Source of the DNA: Paludibacter sp.
GTDB taxonomy: Bacteria > Bacteroidota > Bacteroidia > Bacteroidales > Paludibacteraceae
NCBI GenBank assembly: GCA_028710415.1
Contig: JAQTUE010000013.1
Span: forward strand, 97,521-161,520
Reading direction: 5' to 3'
Length of the DNA stretch: 64,000 nt
Part shown: one piece after another, positions 54,030-63,296 of the stretch
Layout: each line of letters begins with the position of its first letter
Position numbering within the stretch: position 1 is the stretch's first letter
The notes under the pieces: model-generated
Databases searched by the model: none
Seen by the model: the letters and a program-made list of their open reading frames with translations, nothing else
What the model was told of the DNA's origin: nothing
Position numbers and translations under genes: made by a program

Positions 54030-54189
54030 GATGTCGTCATGATGTTGCTGATAATCCATATATAATCCAATAATAATCCATATATGATCCAACTATAATC
54101 CATATTTATATAGAGTTGGATTATAGTTGGATTATTATTGGTTTACAATTTAGTTATTTATTTGATATGATTAATATCATGACGACATC
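54030..54189. repeat. Intergenic tandem repeat enclosed in nested inverted repeats
   Basis: The outer arms GATGTCGTCATGAT (54030-54043) and ATCATGACGACATC (54176-54189) are perfect complements. Inside, ATAATCCA-type units recur every 10-15 bp (54051-54104). Their complements TGGATTATAGTTGG and TGGATTATTATTGG follow at 54117-54131, so the repeats themselves pair, for example CCAATAATAATCCA with TGGATTATTATTGG. No gene lies in the surrounding 53814-54379. Confidence 0.75.
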
Positions 54190-54227
54190 ATGATATCATC
54201 TTCTCGTTCTGTGTTCCGTGTTCCGTG

Positions 54228-54273
54228 TTTGAAGAGTTTGAAAGGTTTGAAGAGTTTGAAAGGTTTGAAGAGT
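54228..54273. repeat. Tandem repeat TTTGAAGAG/TTTGAAAGG
   Basis: About 46 bp of alternating 9-10 bp units (tttgaagag, tttgaaaggt), preceded by three GTGTTCC units. No coding or signal function is visible. Confidence 0.7.
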
Positions 54274-54379
54274 CTCGATAAACCGGGATCTACACTTTAT
54301 TTCGATTGGAAGGGTTGGAGATAAAGCAGATTCATATGTTTTGATATGAGTACTTCCGGGATTGAAGTTGTTAAAAACA

Positions 54380-54468
54380 TGTGAATCATAGAACTATTTC
54401 AAAAAGTTATGTAACTTTTATATGAATGTTCCCATCTACTTTTGTCTCAATGTGAAAATTCATTCACA
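54380..54468 (+). promoter_or_regulatory. Regulon promoter site E with 5' stem-loop
   Basis: TGTGAATCATAGAACT (54380-54395) is a degenerate half-site 1. ATGTAA at 54409 is 21 bp after the equivalent position, and TACTTTTG at 54437-54444 is 28 bp further. TGTGAA-AATTCA-TTCACA lies at 54451-54468, before the ATG at 54487. Confidence 0.8.
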
Positions 54469-54486
54469 AGGTAAAAAAAAGATAAA

Positions 54487-57400
54487 ATGAACACACGTTT
54501 ACTTATTTTGTTATCAGCTTTTTTGCTGGTATGGTTGCCAAAAGCAAGTTTTGCACAGGCACCTGATTTAGGGGTGACCTCAAGCTTTGCATTGTTTACG
54601 GCAGTAGGTTCTTTCGACAATACCGGAGCCACCGTTATCACAGGTGATGCCGGTACGAATGTAGGTGCTTTCACTGGATTTCCTATTCCCGGAACAATTA
54701 ATGGTACCACCCATGTGGTGGATCCGGTATCGGTACAGGCAGCTATTGATGTAGATGCAGCTTATAGCTATTTGTTTAATAAGACTTGTGGTCCGGTACT
54801 GGGAACTACCTTAGGAAACAATCAGGTATTGAATCCAAATGTGTATTGCCTTGGGGGAGCCTCTTCATTAAACGGGGATTTAATCCTGGATGGGCAGGGT
54901 AATCCAAATGCAATTTTTATCTTTAAGATTGATGGTGCATTATCTACCAGTACCTTTGCAAATGTGATCCTGATTAATTCAGCATCCATGTGTAACGTTT
55001 ACTGGCAAATAAACGGTAAATTCGAACTGGGTGAAAATTCAGTATTCAGAGGTACTGTTATTGCCAATGGAGATATTTCTTTACTGGAAGGTGCTGCCCT
55101 TTATGGCAGGGGTTTATCGCGTGAAGGAGCCATTTCGTTGCATAACAACATTGTGAATGCTGCCATGCAACCCAATGTATCTACCATTACAGCCGGTGGA
55201 GCAACAACAATATGCGGAGGTGGCAGTGTTGTACTTTCAGGGAATGCCAACGGTGTCTGGAACAACGGATCAACGAATGCTTCGATCACAGTAACTGCAA
55301 GTGGTGATTATTATGTAACCAATTCGAATGCATGCGGTAGTGCAACATCAAATCATATCAGTGTACAAATTAGTCCGGCAGTTGTTGCATCAGTTATTAC
55401 TGCCAACAAAGCTACCACCTTTTGTGAAGGCGGTATCGTTATTCTTTCAGGAAATGTAGGCGGTACCTGGAGCAATGGAGCAACAACTGCTTCAACAACC
55501 GTAACAACGAGTGGCGATTATTTTGTAACCAATACCAATGCCTGTGGAACCCTTACTTCAAATCATATTGCTGTAACAGTGAATCCAAAACCAACTGCAT
55601 CAATTATTTCAGCAGGAGGAGCTTCCACAACAATTTGTAATGGACAAAATGTTACCCTTTCGGGAAATACAGGCGGAACCTGGAGCAACGGAGCAACAAC
55701 TGCAACAATCACAGTATCGGCAGCAGGTAATTATTATGTTACAAACACAAATGCATGTGCCAGTGTCACTTCAAATCATATTGTTGTAACAGTCAATGCA
55801 CCGGTTGTTGCTTCTGTCCTTTCAGCAGGAAGTGCTACTACTTTTTGTGCCGGCGGAAATGTAATCCTATCGGGAAATGTAGGTGGAACCTGGAGTAATA
55901 ATGCTACAACAGCAACCATTACTGTCTCAGCCAGTGGCGATTATTATGTAACCAATACCAATGCCTGCGGTACTGTCACTTCAAATCATATTGTGGTAAC
56001 TGTTAATCCACTTCCAGTGGCTTCTGCCATTACAGCCGGAGGTTCCACAACATTCTGTACAGGTGAATCTGTTACCCTTTCTGGAAATATAGGCGGAGTT
56101 TGGAGCAATAATGCTACAACTCCTACTATCATTGTATCAACAGCCGGTGACTATTATGTTACCAATACAACAAGCTGTGGTACCATTACATCAAATCACA
56201 TTGTAGTTACAACGAACCCACAATTGTCTGCAGCGATAATTTCTGCTGAAAGTGCAACAACATTTTGTGCCGGTGGAAGTGTTATCTTATCCGGAAACGA
56301 TGGTGGTACCTGGAATACCGGAGCAACTACTGCATCAATTACTGTGAATGCTGAAGGTGATTTTTTTGTAACAAAAACAAATGCTTGTGGGACAGTGATT
56401 TCAAACCATCTTGGAGTAACCGTTTACTCACTTCCAACTGCAACAACAGGTCGTAATACTTCAATTTGTTCAGGAAATAACGTGACTTTAGGAGCTTCGG
56501 CTGTAGCAGGCCATACTTACCTGTGGACACCTTCTACCGGATTAAGCTCATCAACTATTTCAAATCCAATTGCTAATCCAACAGTAACGACTACCTATAC
56601 CTTAACAGAAACAATTTCAGCAACAGGATGTGATGCTTCACATTCAGTTACTGTTACAATCAGTGCGGCACCAAGTGTTTCAACTTCGTCCTGTGTTGGA
56701 GGCTCTGTAAGTTTATCAGCCACTGCAACAGGAACTGATGTAACCTACCAATGGAGAAATGGAAATTTAAACCTGACTGATGGTGGAAATATCTCAGGAG
56801 CTACTTCTGCCACCCTGACTATTAGTCCCGTTGGTTTGACAGATGCTTCAGCGAACTATAATGTTGTTGTTACAGGAGCTTGTTCAGCCAGTGTAACTCC
56901 ACTAAGCATTGCACTATTAGTATTCAATGCCCCGGTGATTGTTACTGAACCTGTCAGCCAGGCACCATGCGAAGGTACTGCTGTTACTTATACAGTTGCA
57001 GCAAATGGAATTGGCCTTGTTTATCAATGGAGAAAAGGCACTGTAAACTTAGTTAACGGAGGAAATATCTCAGGAGCAAATTCTGCAACCCTGACTATAA
57101 ATCCTGTAACTGCATTCGATGTGGCAACTGACTACAACGTTGTTATCACAGGAACCTGTTCGAACGTGGCTGTAACGTCAGCAAATGCTTCACTAGCATT
57201 ATGCGTTGCAACTCCTTTTGCCCAGGTTCAGGCTTCCATGTCAAATCAGGCAGTAAGTATTTATCCAAATCCTTCTACCAATTTAATCAATATAGATATT
57301 GTAGATGCTTCGCAGGTTAAAAATGCAGAGTTGAAATTGTATGATGGGACAGGTGCAGTGATTATCAATACACCTTTGACAAACAAAACAACTTCGATTA

Positions 57401-57492
57401 AAACAAATAATTTCCCTTCAGGAATTTATTTATACAAGGTGATTGAAAAGGATCAAACTATCCAATCGGGTAAGCTGATTTTTCAACAATAA
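54487..57492 (+). CDS. Secreted DUF3494 (ice-binding-like) protein with Ig-like repeats and type IX tail
   Basis: The product has 1001 residues. Domain order: signal peptide (1-24), DUF3494 domain (about 25-225; APDLGVTSSFALFTAVGSFDN, NGDLILDGQGNPNAIFIFK, ENSVFRGTVIANGDI), six Ig-like repeats of about 70 residues (about 232-652; each with LSGN.gG.WsNgAtTA.ItV..sGDYyVTntnaCG), a seventh PKD-like domain, two more Ig-like domains (about 735-905) and a type A type IX sorting tail (about 925-1001; VSIYPNPSTNLINIDI, GIYLYKVIE). It is a large surface adhesin-like protein exported by the type IX system. Close relative of the 62226 protein in its DUF3494 part. Confidence 0.92.
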   Translation: MNTRLLILLSAFLLVWLPKASFAQAPDLGVTSSFALFTAVGSFDNTGATVITGDAGTNVGAFTGFPIPGTINGTTHVVDPVSVQAAIDVDAAYSYLFNKTCGPVLGTTLGNNQVLNPNVYCLGGASSLNGDLILDGQGNPNAIFIFKIDGALSTSTFANVILINSASMCNVYWQINGKFELGENSVFRGTVIANGDISLLEGAALYGRGLSREGAISLHNNIVNAAMQPNVSTITAGGATTICGGGSVVLSGNANGVWNNGSTNASITVTASGDYYVTNSNACGSATSNHISVQISPAVVASVITANKATTFCEGGIVILSGNVGGTWSNGATTASTTVTTSGDYFVTNTNACGTLTSNHIAVTVNPKPTASIISAGGASTTICNGQNVTLSGNTGGTWSNGATTATITVSAAGNYYVTNTNACASVTSNHIVVTVNAPVVASVLSAGSATTFCAGGNVILSGNVGGTWSNNATTATITVSASGDYYVTNTNACGTVTSNHIVVTVNPLPVASAITAGGSTTFCTGESVTLSGNIGGVWSNNATTPTIIVSTAGDYYVTNTTSCGTITSNHIVVTTNPQLSAAIISAESATTFCAGGSVILSGNDGGTWNTGATTASITVNAEGDFFVTKTNACGTVISNHLGVTVYSLPTATTGRNTSICSGNNVTLGASAVAGHTYLWTPSTGLSSSTISNPIANPTVTTTYTLTETISATGCDASHSVTVTISAAPSVSTSSCVGGSVSLSATATGTDVTYQWRNGNLNLTDGGNISGATSATLTISPVGLTDASANYNVVVTGACSASVTPLSIALLVFNAPVIVTEPVSQAPCEGTAVTYTVAANGIGLVYQWRKGTVNLVNGGNISGANSATLTINPVTAFDVATDYNVVITGTCSNVAVTSANASLALCVATPFAQVQASMSNQAVSIYPNPSTNLINIDIVDASQVKNAELKLYDGTGAVIINTPLTNKTTSIKTNNFPSGIYLYKVIEKDQTIQSGKLIFQQ
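55182..56445 (+). repeat. Six tandem 210-bp coding repeats (Ig-like)
   Basis: Six in-frame copies of about 210 bp encode the Ig-like domains of the preceding entry. Copies 2-5 are most alike, as expected for unequal crossing-over in the middle of an array. Each has a conserved Cys pair. Confidence 0.88.
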
Positions 57493-57506
57493 GATTCTTT
57501 AAAATA

Positions 57507-57538
57507 AGGCCCACTGCATTTGTGTAGTGGGCTTTTTT
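57507..57538 (+). terminator. Terminator of the 54487 gene
   Basis: GCCCACTGCA...TGTAGTGGGC stem with T-run. The same GCCCACTGC core recurs in the terminators at 62053 and 63197. Confidence 0.87.
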
Positions 57539-57546
57539 GTGACTAG

Positions 57547-57624
57547 TTGGTTAATTGGTTAATTGGTTAATTGGTTAATTGGTTAATTGGTTGATTCGTT
57601 GATTGGTTGATTGGTTAATTGGTT
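57547..57624. repeat. Octanucleotide tandem repeat TTGGTTAA
   Basis: About ten copies of TTGGTTAA, the last ones degenerating to TTGGTTGA and TTCGTTGA, lie between a terminator and promoter site F. Such arrays can change in copy number by slippage. Confidence 0.9.
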
Positions 57625-57678
57625 TAGAGTTCATAGTTGATTGTAAATGATAAATGTAAAAATGGTAAATGATTAAAG

Positions 57679-57763
57679 TGTGAATCATATAACTTTTTAC
57701 CAAAGTTTTGTAATAATTCAAAGCGTAAATATCTCCATCTTTGCAGATTGAATCATCTTTCGA
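57679..57763 (+). promoter_or_regulatory. Regulon promoter site F with variant 5' stem-loop
   Basis: TGTGAATCATATAACT (57679-57694) is half-site 1 with ATATAA at 57687. TTGTAA is at 57708 (21 bp), and CATCTTTG at 57736-57743 (28 bp). The stem is TTGAA-TCATCT-TTCGA (57748-57763): sequence changed, position and pairing kept (one G-T). Confidence 0.72.
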
Positions 57764-57776
57764 AATAGTATTTTTA

Positions 57777-60113
57777 ATGAATCATAAGCATAAACTCATA
57801 AAAGCAGGATCTATCGTTGTCGGGATAATATTCCTGCTGGTTATTCTAAACATGGTGTTTATTTCTCCTGTCACTAAATATTTGATTGAGAAATATGATG
57901 AACAAATTACCGGACGTAAAATAACAATGGACTGGGTAACTGTAAACCCTTTGACAGGCTATGTGCATATTGGTAACCTGAAAATACATGAATTCAGGAG
58001 TGATAGCCTGTTCATTTCAGCAAAAAGTTTGAATGTAACTGTTTCACTCCATAAATTACTTTCCAACAACCTTGAGTTCACAAGTGTAGAATTAAACCAA
58101 CCGGTTATAATGGTTGATGAAAACAGGAAAGTTTTTAATTTTAATGATATCATTCTCAAATTCACTCCTAAAAAAAAGAATGCTCACCCGTCAAAACTTC
58201 ATGTGAATATACTCGGAATTAAAATAACCGATGGGATCATTCATTATCACGAAAGAACAGTTCCTGTAAACTATTTCATCAAAAATCTAAACATAGACTC
58301 TCCGGGTAAACGTTTTGATTCCGATTCCATTAATGTAAAGTATTCCTTCGTTTCAGGCACCCGCCCGGGTACTATGAAAGGAATCTTTGCCATGAATGTA
58401 AAAAACCTGAATTACAAGTTGGATGTTATAGTACATACCTTCGATTTAAAAGTCCTGGAACCTTACATCAAGGATTTAAAGAACTATGGAAGTTTTTCGG
58501 CAAACCTGGAAGCTAACCTGAAAGCTAAAGGAAATTTTAAGGATGCCAAGGATGTTACCATTTCGGGCATGCTGGCCATTAATGAATTCCATTTTGGAAA
58601 GAGTCCTCACGTGGATTATGGTTCCTTCGATAAATTGCAATTAGCCATATTTCAACTGAGCCCAAAAAACAATAAATATCTCTTCGATTCAGCATCCATT
58701 ACGCATCCCTGTTTTGTCTACGAGCGTTATGATCATTTTGATAACATCCTGCAAATGTTTGGAAAGTTCAATGGGAATCACCTTGTGTCCCACGCCAATA
58801 CAGGTAATTTCAATCTGTTGATAACCATAGGAAATTACATAGCCTTGTTGTCGAAGAATTTCTTTCACAGTGATTATAAAATTAACCGGCTGGCAGTGTA
58901 TCATGGTGATTTCACTTACAATGATTATACACTAAGCGAGAAGTTTGCCATTCAGGTTAAACCTGTTTCTGTAATATCTGACTCTATTGATAAACACCGT
59001 AACCGGGTATCCGTTAATTTCAAGGCAGGTATTAAGCCTTCGGGTTCTGTTCTTATATCCTTGAGCATAAACCCAAAGGATAGTGGAGATTTTGACCTGA
59101 GTTATCATCTTCAACATTTACCGGCAACCCTGATAAATCCTTATCTGATAACTTATACTTCTTACCCGCTGGATCGGGGAATCATTGAATTGAATGGTGC
59201 CTGGAAAGTCAGGAACGGTATTATTAAAAGCAGGAATCATCTTGAAATTATTGATCCCCGGTTAGGGGAACGGATTCATAATAGCGATACCAAATGGCTT
59301 CCGGCAGGGCTCGTCATGTCCATTATCCGTGATCGGGGAAATGTGATTGATTACCAGATTCCAATTACCGGAAACCTGAAAAGACCAGCTTTTCATTTAA
59401 AAGATGTCCTGGTCAATGCCCTTGAAAATATTGTTGTCAAGCCGGCTACAACACCATACCGGTTTTATGTAAAGAAGGTTGAAGCCGATATTGAGAAATC
59501 ACTTTTTATGAAATGGGAAATGCACCAGAGTGCTCTGAACAGCAAACAGATAAAGTTTGTAGATAGATTAGCAAAATTTCTATCCAAGAACCCGGAAGCA
59601 TCCATAATGGTTCACCAAAAGCTCTACACCACAAAGGAGAAAGAATATTGTGTTTTGTTTGAAGCTAAAAAAAGGTATTATATGATAGCCCATCATAAAA
59701 ATAGCCTGAACTTTGATAAAAATGATTCATCCAAGGTAGATGAAATGTCTATCCGGAATAAGTCGTTTACAAAGTATTTGGATAAACAGACCAAAGGTAA
59801 ACTCCTCTTTACGGTACAGGATAAAAGTGTTGTGCTTCTTGGAACTAAAATGATAAACCACAAACTGACTCACCTGAACAATGAGCGTGAACATAGATTT
59901 ATGGAAAACTTCAGCAAAAAAGGGGTAGAAAAGCAGATCAAATTTACAGCATCCGAAACCGTGATACCTTTCAATGGATATTCCTTTTATAAAATAACAT
60001 ATAAAGGTGAATACCCGGCATCTTTACTTAAAGCCTACCGGAAAATGAATGAACTGAATAATGATGATCCTCGTAAGGAATATATTAAGAAAAGAAATAA
60101 TAATACGAATTGA
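57777..60113 (+). CDS. AsmA-like DUF748 protein
   Basis: The 778-residue product starts at 57777, 34 bp after the -7 box. One N-terminal membrane helix (about 10-32) is followed by the AsmA/DUF748 opening (ITGRKITMDWVTVNPLTGYVHIGNLKIHE) and a long beta-rich periplasmic region with repeated 'v.LhkLLsnNlefTsveLnqP' features. DUF748 text near residues 440-560 includes SGDFDLSYHLQHLPATLINPY and RGIIELNG. The C-terminal 200 residues are charged and helical. AsmA-type proteins bridge the inner and outer membranes and are implicated in lipid transport and envelope integrity. It is the only inner-membrane-anchored bridging protein in this surface-gene region, which makes its shared promoter notable. 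No terminator was recognised in 60114-60300. Confidence 0.85.
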   Translation: MNHKHKLIKAGSIVVGIIFLLVILNMVFISPVTKYLIEKYDEQITGRKITMDWVTVNPLTGYVHIGNLKIHEFRSDSLFISAKSLNVTVSLHKLLSNNLEFTSVELNQPVIMVDENRKVFNFNDIILKFTPKKKNAHPSKLHVNILGIKITDGIIHYHERTVPVNYFIKNLNIDSPGKRFDSDSINVKYSFVSGTRPGTMKGIFAMNVKNLNYKLDVIVHTFDLKVLEPYIKDLKNYGSFSANLEANLKAKGNFKDAKDVTISGMLAINEFHFGKSPHVDYGSFDKLQLAIFQLSPKNNKYLFDSASITHPCFVYERYDHFDNILQMFGKFNGNHLVSHANTGNFNLLITIGNYIALLSKNFFHSDYKINRLAVYHGDFTYNDYTLSEKFAIQVKPVSVISDSIDKHRNRVSVNFKAGIKPSGSVLISLSINPKDSGDFDLSYHLQHLPATLINPYLITYTSYPLDRGIIELNGAWKVRNGIIKSRNHLEIIDPRLGERIHNSDTKWLPAGLVMSIIRDRGNVIDYQIPITGNLKRPAFHLKDVLVNALENIVVKPATTPYRFYVKKVEADIEKSLFMKWEMHQSALNSKQIKFVDRLAKFLSKNPEASIMVHQKLYTTKEKEYCVLFEAKKRYYMIAHHKNSLNFDKNDSSKVDEMSIRNKSFTKYLDKQTKGKLLFTVQDKSVVLLGTKMINHKLTHLNNEREHRFMENFSKKGVEKQIKFTASETVIPFNGYSFYKITYKGEYPASLLKAYRKMNELNNDDPRKEYIKKRNNNTN

Positions 60114-60306
60114 AGAGGAATTTCACGAATTTAGTTTTCCTAATTTATAATCAATTTATTCATTCACTCGATATTTAATAATAAACTCATAACAAATTTA
60201 AATTAACCGTTTTCTCAATATCCTATAATTTCAAACTACCTTTATCCCTTTCCCACAACATTTTTTCACCTCATAAATACATAATTTCTTCATTACATCA
60301 AAACGT

Positions 60307-60396
60307 GTGAATAATGTAACTTTTACCCAAAGTTGTGTAATGTTTTACGGTATGAAGTCCTCTACCTTTGTCCCGATGTGAAAATACTCTCACATT
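60307..60396 (+). promoter_or_regulatory. Regulon promoter site G with 5' stem-loop
   Basis: TGTGAATAATGTAACT (60307-60322) has ATGTAA at 60315. GTGTAA is at 60336 (21 bp), and TACCTTTG at 60364-60371 (28 bp). The stem ATGTGA...TCACAT lies at 60377-60396 with an 8-nt loop. Confidence 0.8.
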
Positions 60397-60411
60397 GTAA
60401 AACAAATCATA

Positions 60412-62037
60412 ATGAAAACAAAATTACTTATTTCATTAACAACAATTTGCCTGTTTTTAATGCCAAATGCCAATTTCGGACAGACCATTAATTTAGGAAC
60501 TGCTGCAGATTTTGTTCTTTTTTCGACGAATGGTTCGGTGAGCAACACCGGCAAATCGAATCTGACCGGTAATGTGGGTACGAACGTAGGTTCCAGTACT
60601 GCTTTTGGAAATGTGAACGGAGTGATGCACGACCAGGATGGTGTGACAGCACAAGCCGCTGCCGATTTGTTGACAGCTTATAATCAATTAAATACTGTTA
60701 CTCCAACATTCTTTCCGGCTTCAGTACTTGGGAATGGTACAACTTTAATACCAGGGGTATACAAAATTACAGGAGCTTCCTCCTTAAACCTGGGACTTAC
60801 CCTGGATGCCCAGGGTGATCCGAATGCTCAATTTATCTTTCAATTAAACGGATCGTTTTCCACAAGTGCTGAATCGAAAGTTCACCTGATCAACGGTGCC
60901 TTGGCCTGTAATGTGTTCTGGAAAGTTGAAGGATTGGTAAGCATGTCTCCAGGTACTTCCTTTAAGGGAACCCTGATTGCAAACAACGCTGCAATTAATA
61001 TGTCTGTACGCGACACAATCGAAGGAAGGGCACTTTCAACAACGGGGGCTCTTACCTTGAATGGTATTCTTGCCTACACACCAATCGGCTGTGCAAGTGT
61101 TGTACTTACAGGACCAACTGCACCAAATGCCGGATCGACAAGATGTTATGGTTTATTTTCAGCTAACGGAACTGTAACCAATGCCGGTACCACCAATGTA
61201 TTGGGTGATGTAGGTTCCAATTTAGGATTAACATCCGGTTTCAATTCCTTATTAGTCTCAGGAACGATTCATACAAATCCTGATAATTTTACCATTCAAT
61301 GTGCTGCCGATGTGCTAACTATGAATGATTACCTGAATGTATTGCCTGCAGATATACAATTACTGTATCCAGCACAATTTGGACAGAACCTGATACTGAC
61401 ACCTCATACGTATAAGCTAATGGCAGCAACAGTCCTGACAGATACCCTTTACCTGAATGCACAGGGGAATACAAATGCCGTATTTGTCATTAAAATATCA
61501 GGAGCCCTATCTACAAGTACCTATTCAAAAGTATTGTTGATAAATGGTGCCCAGGCAAAAAATGTGTATTGGAAAATAGACGGTCCGGTAAATATAAGTG
61601 ACTTTTCACAATTTAAAGGTACTATCGTTGCCAACAATGGCGCTATCAGCTTAAGCAATGGAGTAAGCCTTGAAGGAAGGGCTTTTACAACATCAGGAGC
61701 TGTACTGACTACTTCGATTACTACTACCATGGCACCTGATTGCAGTACCACAGTTACAGCTGTTGATGCAATCGATAGTCAGATTACAACAGACATTCTT
61801 ACTGTTTCACCAAATCCTTTCAAAGCATCAGCTACTATTACTTTGAATAATCCATCGAATGCTAAGAATTATACCTTTAAGATTTATAATGTAATGGGGA
61901 AAGAAGTGTTGAGCACCACCGTTGCCAAACAGGCAACTACTCTTAAAACTTCTGACCTTACTTCAGGGATTTATTTCTACAAGGTGATGGATCAAAATAA
62001 AACCGTTCAATCAGGTAAACTGATCTCACAACAATAA
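60412..62037 (+). CDS. Secreted protein with two DUF3494 domains and type IX tail
   Basis: The 541-residue product has a signal peptide (1-24, MKTKLLISLTTICLF...FGQ), a first DUF3494 domain (about 25-225; INLGTAADFVLFSTNGSVSNTG, LDAQGDPNAQFIFQLNGS), a second (about 240-450; RCYGLFSANGTVTNAGTT, LNAQGNTNAVFVIKISGA) and a type A type IX sorting tail (about 465-541; VSPNPFKASATITLNN, GIYFYKVMDQNKTVQSGKL). Two ice-binding-like beta-helices in one chain would give two binding faces. The first domain is closest to that of the 63411 gene; the tail is close to that of 62226. Confidence 0.92.
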   Translation: MKTKLLISLTTICLFLMPNANFGQTINLGTAADFVLFSTNGSVSNTGKSNLTGNVGTNVGSSTAFGNVNGVMHDQDGVTAQAAADLLTAYNQLNTVTPTFFPASVLGNGTTLIPGVYKITGASSLNLGLTLDAQGDPNAQFIFQLNGSFSTSAESKVHLINGALACNVFWKVEGLVSMSPGTSFKGTLIANNAAINMSVRDTIEGRALSTTGALTLNGILAYTPIGCASVVLTGPTAPNAGSTRCYGLFSANGTVTNAGTTNVLGDVGSNLGLTSGFNSLLVSGTIHTNPDNFTIQCAADVLTMNDYLNVLPADIQLLYPAQFGQNLILTPHTYKLMAATVLTDTLYLNAQGNTNAVFVIKISGALSTSTYSKVLLINGAQAKNVYWKIDGPVNISDFSQFKGTIVANNGAISLSNGVSLEGRAFTTSGAVLTTSITTTMAPDCSTTVTAVDAIDSQITTDILTVSPNPFKASATITLNNPSNAKNYTFKIYNVMGKEVLSTTVAKQATTLKTSDLTSGIYFYKVMDQNKTVQSGKLISQQ

Positions 62038-62052
62038 TTTATCTACAAATCT

Positions 62053-62087
62053 AAAAGCCCACTGCCATCAGGCAGTGGGCTTTTTTA
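62053..62087 (+). terminator. Terminator of the 60412 gene
   Basis: AAAAGCCCACTGCC-atca-GGCAGTGGGCTTTT, a perfect 14-bp stem with T-run. Confidence 0.92.
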
Positions 62088-62119
62088 GTTTTAGTAAGAA
62101 ATGAATTTATTTTGAAATG

Positions 62120-62208
62120 TGTGAATATTGCAAATTTTATAAAATGTTATGTAATACGAATAAGGTTCAATAATTCTACTTTTGTAACGTTGTGAAAATA
62201 CATTCACA
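62120..62208 (+). promoter_or_regulatory. Regulon promoter site H with 5' stem-loop
   Basis: TGTGAATATTGCAAAT (62120-62135) is a degenerate half-site 1. ATGTAA at 62149 keeps the 21-bp offset, and TACTTTTG at 62177-62184 the 28-bp offset. TGTGAA-AATACA-TTCACA lies at 62191-62208. Confidence 0.78.
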
Positions 62209-62225
62209 GAATAAAAAATAAAATT

Positions 62226-63185
62226 ATGAATACTAAATTACTTCTTTTGTTTACAACCATTTCTCTATTAATTATGCCTGGCAAAAGTTTCGGACAGGCA
62301 CCTGATTTGGGAACTACTTCAACCTTTGCACTCTTTACCTCGGATGGTGCTTTTAGTAATGTTGGAAATGCAACCTATGTGACTGGAAATGTTGGAAATC
62401 ATGTGGGTCAATTCACAGCCTTTGCCCCGGGCACTTTAGTTGGAGAAAAACACATTGCTGATCCTGTTTCAACACTGGCCGCCCTGGATGTTGCTACTGC
62501 TTACAGCGACCTATTCTCATTGACCTGTGGTGAAGTGATTGATACTTTGTTAGGAACCAATCAGGTTCTTATTCCAAAAGTGTATTGTATTGGTTCTGCT
62601 TCAACCTTGAAGGGAAATTTAATTTTGGATGGACAGGGTGATCCGAATGCCGTCTTTGTTTTTAAGATCAATGGTGCATTATCAGTCGCTACCTTTTCGA
62701 ATGTTATCCTGACTAATTCAGCGTCCCTGAAAAATGTATATTGGCAAATAGGCGGTGCATTCAGTTTAGGCGATAATTCTGTGTTCAGGGGTACTGTTAT
62801 TGCTGATGGCGCAATCAACCTATTAGAAGGTTCAAAACTACTTGGCAGGGGCCTTTCCATTGCAGGGGCTATTTCTTTACATAACAATGTTGTAAAAATG
62901 GATGAACTTACTTCCACTGGAGTTGCATCTATTGAAGCAGCCAATGTTGTGAGTATCGCGCCAAATCCTTTCCGGGCGTTTACAACTATTATTTTAAATG
63001 ATGCTTCGAAAGGAAACAATTGCAAATTAAAGATCTATTCTACAATGGGTACTGAAGTAATGAATGCAAATATTACAAAACAAATATCAACACTGAATAC
63101 GAGTAATCTAAAAACAGGTATCTATTTCTATAAAGTGATGGATAATGACAGGATGGTTCAATCGGGGAAACTGATTTCGGAATAA
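62226..63185 (+). CDS. Secreted DUF3494 (ice-binding-like) protein with type IX tail
   Basis: The 319-residue product is the shortest form in this cluster: signal peptide (1-24, ending SFGQ), one DUF3494 domain (about 25-225; APDLGTTSTFALFTSDGAFSN, GNLILDGQGDPNAVFVFK, DNSVFRGTVIADGAI) and a type A type IX sorting tail (about 240-319; VSIAPNPFRAFTTIIL, GIYFYKVMDNDRMVQSGKL). Its DUF3494 domain pairs with that of the 54487 protein (shared LEGxxLxGRGLSxxGAISLHNN), as if the large protein arose from, or gave rise to, this compact version by gain or loss of the Ig array. Confidence 0.92.
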   Translation: MNTKLLLLFTTISLLIMPGKSFGQAPDLGTTSTFALFTSDGAFSNVGNATYVTGNVGNHVGQFTAFAPGTLVGEKHIADPVSTLAALDVATAYSDLFSLTCGEVIDTLLGTNQVLIPKVYCIGSASTLKGNLILDGQGDPNAVFVFKINGALSVATFSNVILTNSASLKNVYWQIGGAFSLGDNSVFRGTVIADGAINLLEGSKLLGRGLSIAGAISLHNNVVKMDELTSTGVASIEAANVVSIAPNPFRAFTTIILNDASKGNNCKLKIYSTMGTEVMNANITKQISTLNTSNLKTGIYFYKVMDNDRMVQSGKLISE

Positions 63186-63196
63186 TTAAATAATAA

Positions 63197-63238
63197 AAAA
63201 CAATAGCCCACTGCGTTAACGTTGTGGGCTATTGTTTT
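63197..63238 (+). terminator. Terminator of the 62226 gene
   Basis: AAAACAATAGCCCAC...GTGGGCTATTGTTTT hairpin with T-run. Confidence 0.88.
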
Positions 63239-63296
63239 TGTAGTCGTTAATAACTTTAAGAAATGATTTAAGAGTATAAAAGCGTTGTCATAAACA

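Noticed and set aside
57547..57624. Direct repeats considered as a CRISPR array.
   Set aside because: Units are 8 bp with no spacers, and no cas genes are present in the window.
45940..62208. TGTGA...TCACA hairpins read as CRP sites.
   Set aside because: The spacer is 8 bp, not the 6 bp of CRP operators; the position is at or after the expected transcription start, and two copies keep pairing while losing the sequence.
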